Positions 53,745 through 64,000 of a DNA stretch of 64,000 nt are shown here, piece by piece. Source of the DNA: Paraescarpia echinospica. Taxonomy: Eukaryota > Annelida > Polychaeta > Sabellida > Siboglinidae. A model generated the notes under the pieces. That model was not told where the DNA came from. It made no database searches and saw only the letters and a program-made list of their open reading frames with translations. Numbering within the stretch: the stretch's first letter is position 1; every line of letters starts with the position of its first letter. The stretch covers positions 31,773,541 to 31,837,540 of the forward strand of contig CM034539.1 of NCBI GenBank assembly GCA_020002185.1, in the 5' to 3' direction. Made by a program: the position numbers and the translations under genes.

Positions 53745-56130
53745 GTGGCGGCAATTTTCAAATGGTCTCCCCTGTCAGTACTAACCCTTCGAGTTAGGAA
53801 GCTGATGCCGTCAACAAGTCTACAGCCAAACCGCCAACATGATGATGGTGAATCTACGCCAGGCATTGCGCCCTCTTCAGGGCGGGCGGAGACATCCGTC
53901 GAAGGCAAAGGTGTAACCATCCTGCGTATAAACGTTGAGGGCCTTACCAACGCCAAGCTGAACATTATTGAACACCTAGCCTACAACAACAACGCAAATG
54001 CAATCCTGCTTCAGGAAACACATTGCGAAACAACAGACAAGCTAAACATATACCAACCTTCGAACTAGCAGCCTACACAGCTACATTGCAACCTTCGTCA
54101 ATGCAGACACTGAGTGGTCGCTCGTATCCCAGTCACCACTTCAGTCAGAGACTGAATGGCACGTCGTAAAAGTACAAAGTACGAACATTGTCAACGTGTA
54201 CAAACCGCCACCAACGACATTGCAAGCAAACCGCCACCTACTCTTCATACTGTCCTGCGTATACGCAGGTGATTTGAACTGTCCACATGTCGAATGGGGC
54301 TACAGACACAACAACAGCGACGGTGAATGTCTGGCAGAGGGGCATCTGCCAATGATCTGACCTTACTACACAACCCGAACGGACCACACTCATTTCACTC
54401 CGGACGCTGGAACACAATATCAAATCCAGACTTTGCCTTCGTGTTTTAAAACAGATAAAAACCACTACCAGAAAGACGTGTCCAGGGAAAGTTCCCACGG
54501 TCACAGCATCGACCCTCACTCATATCTCCATCATTCTTGGTGGTGCCAACAGAAAGCAAACATGCTAAGAGATGGAACTTTCGGAAGGCATGATGGAAGA
54601 CATTTGCAGCAGACACAGACTTGTCCACCAAGTCCCTGCCACCACCGGACTGCAATAATACAGACGATGCTTTTGAAGCCTACTGCGACATGCCAACCAT
54701 GGCAGCAAAGCGAAACATCAGTCGAGGCTGCCGAAAGCATTATATCCCATGCTGGGATAACGAATGTCAAAAACGTTATGATGAACACATGTCATCTTCA
54801 AGAATAAACACACATGTGACAGCCACCGCCCTGCTCCATTGCCTGGACGAAAAACGTAAGACCCGCTGGACAGAGACTGTGGAGTCAATCGACTTTACCC
54901 AATCAAGCCGAATGACATGGCAGACAGTCAACCGCCTCACTGGCAGAACATCAACTCACACTAAATGCTCAGTGACAGCTAATGCCATCGCGTCGTAACT
55001 CATGCAGAATGGAAAGTCACCAAACATGGACCGCAACTTCACAAGAAAAGTGGACATGGATGTATATACATTACAGAAAGCAGCAAGTGGTGACATGAAT
55101 CTGTCAGGGGCCTTCAGTGACGAAGAAATGACAACGACACTCAAACGACTGAAAAGCGGAAAGGCCGGCGGACCTGATGGCATATACCCATAGTTCATAA
55201 TTAACGCTGGAAGTAAGGCTACGACCTGGATAAGAATATTCCTGGCAATGTGCATGATTCGAAACAGGATACCAAAGCTATGGAGACGAGCGGCTGTAGT
55301 GGCTATCCCAAAGCCTAACAAACCTAAGAATGACGCCAAGAGCTATAGACCAATATCTCTGCTCTGAATCCCTACAAGATCCTCGCACCTACCAAAAGAG
55401 TAAGCTGGCTTCAGACGCGGAAGGTCGACAACAGATCAAGTGACTCTTCTAGCACAAGACATAGAAGACAGCTTCCAAACCAACGAAAAAGCTGGTGCCA
55501 TATTCATCGACTGCAACTCAAGTTCCTGCAGACCCTACCAGATAAACAAATGGTTAGCTTCATCATGCAAATTACCTCCAACCGAAACTTTGTTCAAAAG
55601 ACAAGCGATGGACAGCAAAGCAGACTCAGATGACTAACGAATGGTGTTCCACAAGGTTCTGTCCTAGCACCACTTATCTTCAATATCTACATCTACGATT
55701 TGTCCGAAACAACCTCAAAGATGTACGACCTCGCAATCTTAATGAGGCACAGGGATGTTGAGACTGGTCTCACACGAGACATGAACATCCTTTCCACATA
55801 CTTGAAACAATGGCGACTGAAACTCGGTGAGAAGAAACCGGTCTCTGCCGTTTTCCATCTATGCAACAAAGAAGATAAACGTGAAATGAACGTGTTTGTG
55901 AACAATACACGCCTCGTCTGTCAAGCAGCCCCTACATACCTGGACATCAAACTAGACAGATCATCGACGTACAGGCAACATCTGGAAAACATAAGCGCAA
56001 AAGTAGCATCACGTGGAGCGCTAGTACGCCGACTTGCTGGTATCACTTGGGGAGCAAGCACCATGACACTACGCACCTCTACCTTGGCATTAATGTACGC
56101 GCCAGCGGAATACTGTGCACCGGTGTGGTG
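53745..56130 (+). mobile_element. Second non-LTR retrotransposon (Jockey/I-like), degraded
   Basis: Broken frames in order: an AP endonuclease start (VTILRINVEGLTNAKLNIIE, AILLQETHCET, ~53,915-54,040), further endonuclease (VYAGDLNCPHVEWGY-like, ~54,260), and reverse transcriptase (LKRLKSGKAGGPDGIYP, ~55,145; AKSYRPISL, ~55,340; NGVPQGSVLAPLIFNIYI, ~55,650). The conserved C-terminal region includes YLDIKLDRSSTYRQHLENIS and LALMYAPAEYCAPVW (~55,935-56,130). Many stops and frameshifts. Confidence 0.8.
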
Positions 56131-57120
56131 AAGAAGTGCACACACATCAAAACGAATTGTACAATTTTTCGTACGAATAAATGTATTATTATTATGTTGA
56201 ACGAAGCCAGGTCTTAAGTAACTCGCCTCAAGGTTCTGAAATACCGTTCGACGTCGCATGCAGACGCTGGAAGCGTCAATGCATCCTCACGCGCCAGGGG
56301 TCGCTATTGCTGATTGCGTCAGTGCCAGCCAGCAGTACTCCCTGGCTGATCGCTTTGCGAAACTCTAAATTAAGCTCAGCCTATGAAATCGCTCACTAGA
56401 TCAGTGGAAGTCGGCAGGTCAGGTGGTCATAATAAAACTAATTTCAACCAACCGTAGCTCGTGTTACATGTAATGTTTAGGAAGTAGAAGCAATTATTTG
56501 AATACACAATACCGCTCAGCTGCCCGTGCTAATGGGCGAATGTGTGATTATGTAAAATATTGGGATTCCCAGAAGTCGTTTATCCGTCTTCAAATTGGGG
56601 CGGGTATTTGCGCTGTTCTCATGGGTGATGCAATCGCGACTGGCGAAGTCAATTACTAGTTTGACTCAGCTAACTACCACACTTCGCGTAGCTATGGCAT
56701 CTGCCAGGGCTAGTTTTGCATGGCAAACAGCCCTGGCTTGCGAGGATGCGTCAATGCAATGAGCATGGCTTTGCGAACAGCCGGGAACAACTGACAATAG
56801 TTCAACAGTTCTATCAATATTGTGTGCCTCGTGTCCACAGCTCAAACCAGGCCAGTGATTCTTCAGCGAAGTTGTCAATGTTGTATATATCGTTGACCTG
56901 AACATAGAAGAACTCATCACATTTTCATGAAGAAAGAAAAATCACGTTGTCAAGACATACATTGTTTTGTATATAAAATCATTGAATGAAAGCCAAACAG
57001 ATCTACAGCGCCATCGTAACATGATAGAGAAAACGATTGAATTTTAAAACAAACGTTCAAAAACAAATTAAAAATCAAGACGATACAATTTCATTAAATA
57101 ACAATTTATCAATAGATTTA
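56131..57120. other. Intergenic, nothing recognised
   Basis: Probably part of the LINE 3' flank. No conserved frame. Confidence 0.35.
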
Positions 57121-57123
57121 GAG

Positions 57124-57508
57124 TAGGGTGGGGCAAGGAGCCCCCGTGGGGTAACAAGTCTGTCTGGTGGACGAATATAATGCTGCCACCTAGTGACTAC
57201 TCTGACCGAAAAGCAGACGCAGGCAAAAAACGGATAGTAAATATTTTGCATTTTAACTTTTGTTGCATGTTTGATGTAATATTTGTGTGTAATGTTTTAT
57301 GCAACAATTGGATTACACATAGTCTCGTACAATTGTTGTTACATTTATCATTAGTCATTTATTTTTAGCAAAAATGGGCGATAATTAGTATTAACGCTGG
57401 GATTGACTTTTGTGTAGGTCATCATCATGCATGCTGGGGGCAAGAAGCCCCTCTATAATCCCTTGGGGGCGTCTTGCCCCGCAGAGGGGGCATCTCGCCC
57501 CACGTGAT
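57124..57508. mobile_element. MITE-like element with GGGGC-rich inverted ends
   Basis: The left end GTGGGGCAAGGAGCCCCC and the right end, inverted, GTGGGGCGAGATGCCCCC match over most of ~27 bp. About 385 bp, AT-rich centre, no gene. A further internal GGGGCAAGAAGCCCC lies at 57,438. Confidence 0.55.
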
Positions 57509-58860
57509 TTGTTTTATGTACAATCGTGAGTAGGTCACGAAAATACATTTGTTTTGTATAGCTGGTGAGATATTTTCATAGTGCGCTGTAATACAATGCT
57601 CCATTACTACTGGATGTTGTTGACAATTGACAATGTAACTAAAGTTCCGATCAAACGGTCAGTGCGGAATGTCATTCACAACTTCTCGAACGTAATATTT
57701 GTAGACCTGTATGTGGTGTGATAACTTGTTTAGTGAGCAGTTTTTTTCCAGATGTGGTTCGCACAGAACGGGATGCGTACGGCGATGAAATGCTGAAAGC
57801 TGCTCTCATACAAGTTGTAGCTTTGGCGGAACAGCCATTGAAGACAGTCTTCTTCTTCTTCTGTTAAGTGGCCACAATCAGTAACTGATTATTCTGCCAC
57901 TATTCTGGGGATCTGGCATTTGAAAAGAAAAATCTACCTCCTACAAAACAAATAAAAATACACCCTACTAACAAACCCTAACTGTGGTGGAGCTGCCGGT
58001 AGGCTACCATCCTTCGCTCTTCACCTCTTATGCCAGAGGCTAGCTGGCCCTAATTCTGCATAAGGCAGTGTCAGGCCCAAGAGAAGAGTCAGTCTGTCGA
58101 CAGTATACCGTGGGGTTTTGTTTTTGCATTTTCTCACCTCGTAGATTTGTTTACCAGCATTTTTCAAGATTATCCTGCATGTTCTCAAGATGATGGTTCT
58201 CAGATGACAGACTGTCCTATGCTAGTTTACATTGAATAATGATAATTTTGTTTAATAACCCCAAAGCAGTGTTTGCTGTTCGAATTTTCAAAATGGTAAA
58301 CAAAACATTAACATATTAAATAGCAATTATTGGCACTTACTGTGGAGGCATGCATCCCAGCCCAGAAGTACCTTTGAAGTTTGGTGGTTCCCACGCCCCT
58401 AGCGATACAATTAATCAAATAAAACTGATTCAGCCAACTTCCTGCTAATAATTACCACCCTAGGGTGTTTCCGGGTAACGGAACAGAGAACCTTGCTTAA
58501 AATAAAAGTTGTCATTTTGTTGTCCTTGTCTGTACCTAACTATAATCGAGCTAGCATACAGGTATGGGTGGGAAGGGGGAGTATGTTAACATTTTCTTCC
58601 TGGACGGTTTGCATCTCTGGCACCAAATTTACAGAGATTGATCTACAAGCCTTTAGTTTTTTAAATTGTCCGTTGATTAAGGGTTTTTAACACTTAGAGT
58701 TCCTACCTGACATACATAAATAGATTGTTCATAACATAATGCATATTTTCTGTGATTGCTCTAAGAATACAATCGTGGGGATGTTTTAAGTAACTTTGTA
58801 ATATTGCTAGCAAGGATATTACAAAACTTCAACTTGTCCACAATTGTCCGACAAGGGTAG
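57509..58860. other. Intergenic, nothing recognised
   Basis: No frame with family features. A CTT run lies at 57,848-57,860. Confidence 0.35.
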
Positions 58861-58869
58861 TTACAAGAT

Positions 58870-59360
58870 CTCGTTTTTTCTCACTCTGTACCACTTTTGA
58901 AGTCTGCATTGGCTTCCAGTAAGATATCGTGTAATATTTAAGATCTGTACCGTTACATACCAGGTACTGTCCAATAAGCAACCATCTTATTTGTATTCAT
59001 TGCTTACTCATGTAGGAAAACCTATCCGGCTTCGACCATCTAGTTTTGATCTACTTTTTGTTCCTAGAATCAACACTAACATTGGAACTAGGGCTTTTTC
59101 TGTTGCAGCACCAACTCTTTGGAATATGCTTCCTCTTAGTGCTAGATCAGTTGAAAATATTATAATATTCCGTCGTCATTTAAAAACTTATCTTTACAAC
59201 CTTGCTTATCTTCCATAGTTCCTTAGCGCCTTGACCCGTCTGCTGACAACTGGAATAATGCTCATGTATTTTGAGATTGACCAATCCTTTTGTTTTGATG
59301 CGCCTCTGAGCTTGGTTTCGAAGGATTTAGGCGCAGTGGAAGTATTATTATTATTAACTT
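58870..59360 (+). mobile_element. LINE (L2/RTE-X-like) 3' end fragment
   Basis: The frame 58,991-59,218 contains RTRAFSVAAPTLWNMLPLSA-type sequence (GTRAFSVAAPTLWNMLP) and FRRHLKTYLYNLAYLP, the last conserved block of many LINE polyproteins. It ends with a tail TTAGGCGCAGTGGAAG and (ATT)n at 59,345-59,358. Only the 3' end is present. Confidence 0.75.
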
Positions 59361-60690
59361 GCTTTAACATGATAAAACTGTTTCAAAATGACGTGCTGCC
59401 ATCCATAGGATGGGCAATATTGCTAGTGCGTACAATGAGTTACCACACCTCTGTTGCACACAGGATATTCCTACTGGTGGATGTGACCAGTGGTTTGATT
59501 TATTTGTGGATTGAAAACAGAAGGTCAAACGCCAAGGTGAACTCAGATTGAGGCTCCTGCTGTCGATCAAACAGGTGAGACAGAAACAGTGTCACTTTTC
59601 AGCAGGTGGTATGGTACTTCGATACTGTAAAAATATAGTACATGTTTTACGTAATCGTACATGTGTTTTTAAAAGGAAGAAAGGACCATATTATGTAACA
59701 GCTGTAATATCTATTGTAAATATGGTAGTAATGTCATTGCTTCAGTTTTCTGTAATTATTTATATTAATGTTAAGTTTTATCATAATTATCTGTACACAA
59801 CACCTTACATTTAAATGACAACTTTTAATCACTATACACTTTAATAACTTTTTACATGAGCCTTTTTCTAGTATTCCTTTTCTTATGATTGCAAAATATA
59901 TAAATAATAATAATATTTATAATATGACATGATTGAGGGACCCAGAAAGTAATGTCACAATCATAATTATGTGTGTGACCGCCATCAAGCTTTCTTTACC
60001 AACAATATTTACATAAGTGCCTTACTAAGGTGGCATAATGTCTGCTAAATCAGTCTTTCCCACATGCAGTTCTCACTTAAACAAATTTGTCCATTGTTTT
60101 TGTCAAAGAAAAAATATGGTGCTGAATTTAAACAAAATATACAATGAGATATCTGACAGATTCACATGTGCATCAACCATTTTGTAAGCTTTATAGACCG
60201 TGTTGCTAGGCAACAGGTCACATGACAGTTACATGAATTAAGACTATCATTTTTTTCAATATTTGGGGATTCTGAATGTGATTATTGGTTATGAAGGATG
60301 TTGACCAACTGGACAGTGCTGAGAGTGACCAGTGCTCCATGGAAGACTACTACCACATCGTACGCAATCTCTACATCCATATCTTGAAGGCACTCAGTCA
60401 GTAGGCACAGGTAAGGCTCCTGGGGCATCCCGACCTTGCGGACAGTTACTGTAAATTCTACATAAAATTATGGAATTTATGTTGACTTTTATTTCTATTA
60501 AAGGGAGGTATGTTCTGGTAATCATTAGCAGGAAGTCTGCCTGGCATATAGTTTGGTAAGTAAGAACATGGACTTCACAGGTATATGTCGGTAAGGATGT
60601 GTATGTATTTAATAAATGCCAATTACAGGCCATACGGTGGTTGTTTAGTATTTAAATGTAGCCTCGACTGTCCAGGTGCCTCAAGATGGG
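59361..60690. other. Intergenic or intronic, nothing firm
   Basis: A possible exon-like stretch lies at 60,298-60,410 (reads DVDQLDSAESDQCSMEDYYH and ends near a GTAAGG donor), but a TAG precedes the donor in that frame. I do not call it. Confidence 0.3.
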
Positions 60691-60985
60691 AGTACCGTAG
60701 GGCCCGTTCTACCACCTAGTAGATAACACCGTAGGGCCCGTTCTACAGCCTAGTAGATAACACTGTAGGGCTCCCGTTCTACCGCCTGGAAGATAACACT
60801 GTAGGGCTCCCGTTCTACCGCCTAGTAGATAACACTGTAGGGCTCCCGTTCTACCGCCTAGTAGATAACACTGTAGGGCTCCCGTTCTACCGCCTAGTAG
60901 ATAACACCGTAGGGCCCGTTCTACCGCCTAGTAGATAACATCGTAGGGCCCGTTCTACCGCCTGGAAGATAACACTGGTTTTCAC
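60661..60985. repeat. 36-bp satellite, ~8 copies, in a family R copy
   Basis: The unit contains CGTAGGGCCCGTTCTACCGC and CTAGTAGATAACAC, with variants GGGCTCCCG and CTGGAAGA. The first unit grows out of a family R start (TAGCCTCGACTGTCCAGG at 60,661), so the satellite is an internal expansion of that MITE. Confidence 0.85.
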
Positions 60986-61251
60986 TGTAGGACACTGATC
61001 CCGGTTTACCCTGAATCCGGGTAGAGATGATGATTGGCTCTCAGGTTAACAATAAAACTAAAAGTTGGTAAATAGCAGTCAACTTATATAAGTTTATGCT
61101 GCGCATTGGAAACTTTGGTTATATTGACACAAGTAATAAACACAAAAGTTAAATCCTAATTTAGTTTTGGATTAAGAATCTCGATAACGCTCGCCTAAAA
61201 CATTTGCTGCTGGCAGCATATGCAAAATGGATTCTCGAACACTAGCCTCGA

Positions 61252-61385
61252 TTATCCAGGCACTGCGAGATGGGAGCACCGTAGGAGCGGTACTACATGC
61301 ATGCATTCATAACGCATGTTCTCGGCCAGACTCTGTTTCCCAGCGAAGTCACACAGCCGGGCGAGAGGTGGTTAAGTGAGACTAA
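61252..61385. mobile_element. Short copy of MITE family R
   Basis: Begins CTAGCCTCGATTATCCAGG and ends GTGGTTAAGTGAGACTAA. A deletion derivative of the element at 16,513-16,910. Confidence 0.55.
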
Positions 61386-61628
61386 TTTGAATGTTGGGTT
61401 TACAATTTAATCATTTTGTGGGTGCAAATATCAAACTGTGAAAGTTATTTTGAGCTCATTAAAATAAATGCAATTTGGCGGGCAGTATATCTTCAATATA
61501 TTTTATGCTAGTATTGTAAACACAGCATAAATTAATTGATTAAATGAGTAACAGACATAGTACCTTTAAGCTTTATGATACTGAATGTGTGTTAAACAGT
61601 CTTTTAACTGTTATTTTAATTGTAGTTG

Positions 61629-62180
61629 CTGCAGAAACAACGTCAGAGCCTAGACGTAGTTAGTGACACGTCAGTTGAGTCAATACCACAACGGTGCAAA
61701 AGTTGTGATCGATGTGGCAATATGAGTATCAAGACGTTTTAGTGACACAGGCCAACTGTCACCACTGAAATCCTTGACCCAATGTCGGCACAGTGACATT
61801 CAACTGATGACGTCACTAGACGAATCAGTGACACACTCCCAATCAAGTGACTCATTACCACGACTGTCAGTGAAAAGCAAATCCACCGATTCGATTCTGA
61901 GTTCATGTCCGACGCCAACATTCAGTGATGACGCGTTGGACGGTGACGTGATGACACGTCGATGCAGCACCAGTACTCCGGTGCCACATCAATTCAGCAC
62001 TAGTACTCCGGTGCCACATCACTTCAGCATGACACATCTCTACGTGTGTCGACATCACCAGTGTAGTTCCAGCGCCGTTGAATTTGGCGAGCACCCGCAT
62101 TACGACTCGATCGCGTCACTGCCGTCACCAGTTCAGTGCGCCTGCCGCGTCACCAGTGCAGCACTGCAAAGTGTCACTAC
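61629..62180 (+). other. Possible exon material, Ser/Thr-rich, uncertain
   Basis: After a TTTTAATTGTAG acceptor-like site the sequence has low AT content and open Ser-rich frames (SLPRLSVKSKSTDSILSS at ~61,856). A 31-bp tandem pair (AGTACTCCGGTGCCACATCA) lies at 61,973-62,025. No single frame links it to the C2 exon downstream. It could be a non-coding or alternative exon of the same gene. Confidence 0.25.
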
Positions 62181-62182
62181 AT

Positions 62183-62373
62183 ATTGTGTGTGTGCGTGCG
62201 TGCGTGCGTGCGTGCGTGTTTCTGAGTCTGAGGGTGAGTGTGTGAATGTTTGAGTGTGTGTGTATGTGTGTGTGTGTGTATGTGTTTGTGAGTGTGTGTG
62301 TTTGTGTGTGTGTGTGTGTGTGTGCATGGGTGTGTGTGTGTGTGTGTCAGTGTGTGTGCTTGTGTGTGTCACA

Positions 62374-62419
<46 letters not shown>

Positions 62420-62489
62420 GTACGCGTGCATGCTTGTGTGTGTGTGCATGAGTGTGTGCATGAGTGTGTGTGTGCTTGTGTGTGTCACA

Positions 62490-62555
<66 letters not shown>

Positions 62556-62635
62556 CTGTGTGTGTATCTGTGTGTGTATGCGTGCATTCATGTGTGTGTG
62601 TGTGCGTGTGAGTATGTGTGAGGCTGTGTGTATGT
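62183..62635. repeat. (GT)n microsatellite, ~450 bp
   Basis: An interrupted GT array with GTGC, GTAT and GTCACAAT breaks. All open frames in it are low-complexity. Confidence 0.93.
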
Positions 62636-62900
62636 ACAATTGTTTAAATAGTTAAAAAACCTTTCATGTGAAGATTCCAAATTGGAAAATAATATTAATT
62701 GATATTGCGATTTAACTAAATGAATTAAATGACTTAATTCTATGCTTGATGATTTTGCCAAAACTACAAACAAGAAGTTATACAAATGAGCTGGCATGTC
62801 ATATGTAGGTTTGCTTTTTACTCATCAAAAATGTGAAATGAGACAAACAAAACATTTAATTGAGAAGACACCTTTAATGATTGTTATCTTCTGTTTGCAG

Positions 62901-63117
62901 CGAATCAATCCCGCACTCCCTTCTCTCAACAGAGGGCACAGTTGTTGTGTTCACCATGTGGCAGCACAAGACACTACTTCCGCACGACTTCATCGGGGAA
63001 GTTGTTCTCTCACTAGGTGACGCCACCGAGATTGGCCGTCTACAGACCATTGATGACACGTGTGGGTTCATGATGTCACTGAAGAGACCATCAGAGCCAA
63101 GAGATGGACCATTCTAT
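62901..63117 (+). CDS. Exon encoding part of a C2 domain (Munc13/BAIAP3-like)
   Basis: Acceptor TCTGTTTGCAG, donor TAT|GTAGGT. The frame, starting in a split codon, reads SIPHSLLSTEGTVVVFTMWQ, HDFIGEVVLSLGD and MMSLKRPSEP. The order loop, VxFTxW, DFIGEVxLxL is the second half of a C2 domain. C2 domains with a trp-containing FTxW strand and DF(I/L)GE occur in the Munc13/BAIAP3 and synaptotagmin families. The exact family is inference. Other exons must lie outside what I can recognise, upstream or beyond the window. Confidence 0.55.
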
Positions 63118-64000
63118 GTAGGTCCTTTATTTAGTAGTTGGACATCTAAAATATGTGAAATGCTGGATATAAAGTTGCACAAGAGCCTAAAATAGCCGTC
63201 TAGATCATGTCCCAAAAATGTTGTGATTTGTGCATACCTTATTTGAATGTCCAGTTTTTTTTCTTGACAAATAATCCAAAACTAATAAGATACATCCATT
63301 TGTGAATGCACAGATTAAAAAAGAAGAGACAGTACGTGTCAAAATTACCTCGCTTCTCAAACCATCACTTTATTGTCAAGTTTGCTACAATTTATTTTAA
63401 TAAATCAAAAACTACTGAAGAAATTTTAACAAGTGAGGCATCATTTTAAAGCTGATGGTCACAAAGAAGTCACAAAGCTACAAAACACCATTTCACAATT
63501 TTGTGTCCCACTCTGCTGTTGCATGTCACTAACGACATTTTTTTTAGAGAGCTACTGTTGTAATTTTTCATTGATTTGTTGGTCTGACCTAAATCCGTAT
63601 TACAAAGTTTCATTTAGATTAGACAGCTCCATTGCAGTTGTTATGTAACTACGACCATTCAGGGTTATTTTATAATAGAAGAATTATGGTAAAGTCATCT
63701 TATCTTAACTACAGTGTATTTTAAACTCCAAACTGAAGTAGTTTAGCCTAACATGAAAAAGATTTGTATATGTTCAGATCTGTTGTATGTGAATAGTAAA
63801 AATCGTACACATCCTTTTATTGTCTCTCTTCTCTTGTTTCCCTGTATGTCCGGGGTGAGGCTGGCCTCGATACTGATCCTCAATTTCTGTTTTCTTTCCC
63901 TCACTGATCTAGGGTTGCCGTCTCCACCAACCAACTCCCCTCCCTTCTATCTTTTGCTCTCATTCTTCACTCCTTTCCTAATCCCTCCAAGTCTCTCTGA
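63118..64000. other. Intronic or intergenic, nothing recognised
   Basis: AT-rich, with a pyrimidine-rich stretch near 63,820-64,000. No conserved frame. Confidence 0.35.

Noticed and set aside
60298..60410. Possible exon upstream of the C2 exon
   Set aside because: The acceptor is weak and the only long frame meets TAG before the GTAAGG donor.
62133..62655. Cys-Val or Thr-His rich frames
   Set aside because: GT/CA microsatellite read in different frames. The same applies to 18,593-19,246, 23,746-24,351 and 13,494-13,811.

Overview
The window is invertebrate nuclear DNA. It has spliced genes with GT/AG introns, CR1-like and other non-LTR retrotransposons, a Penelope-like element, a tRNA-derived SINE, several MITEs and long CA/GT, TA and CACT microsatellites. 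Dense Polinton/Maverick (adintovirus-like) elements and the repeat types suggest a marine invertebrate such as a mollusc or another lophotrochozoan. The species cannot be fixed from sequence alone.

Layout. (1) About 1-11,965, + strand: Polinton copy 1, cut by the window edge. Its protein-primed DNA polymerase B is heavily broken. It is followed by a packaging ATPase, a small hydrophobic protein, a conserved protein X, a chromodomain integrase, a two-TM protein, penton, minor capsid protein, double-jelly-roll major capsid protein and adenain-like protease. (2) About 12,000-15,300: a small tandem array closed by an inverted 18-mer, a 1.5-kb fold-back repeat and a SINE. (3) 15,311-26,773, + strand: a host gene of 11 exons for a secreted signal peptide/antistasin-like/VWD/C8/TIL protein. 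All splice phases agree, but there is one in-frame TGA. Its introns hold MITEs. (4) 27,400-29,140: a MITE and a CACT satellite. (5) 29,150-50,765: a three-level nest. A CR1-like LINE flanked by Penelope-like 3' ends is split at 32,093/49,420 by a 17.3-kb outer Polinton-type element with 1.3-kb TIRs and TSD CACCTT. The outer element has no genes of its own, only a 57-bp minisatellite. It is in turn split at 35,491-47,383 by an 11.9-kb inner Polinton (copy 2) with about 1-kb TIRs and TSD TATATA. (6) 50,770-64,000: a hAT remnant, a second degraded LINE, MITEs, a 36-bp satellite, an L2-like LINE tail and one C2-domain exon of a second host gene.

The inner Polinton is the most unusual part. It has the morphogenesis genes and the integrase on the - strand, but no polymerase B. 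It carries accessory genes instead: a NADAR-domain protein and a C2H2 zinc-finger version of protein X on the + strand at the left end, and an RPA70-C-like zinc-ribbon OB-fold protein plus a small Cys/His protein at the right end. The TIR contains a TATA box, the start codon and the first roughly 25 codons of both terminal genes. The NADAR protein and the RPA-like protein therefore start with the same repeat-encoded leader peptide. Comparing copies 1 and 2 shows a penton gene whose middle third has been exchanged, a penton/minor-capsid fusion and a duplicated, internally deleted protein X. Most of these viral-type genes are broken by small indels or stops, so both copies are inactive fossils as assembled.
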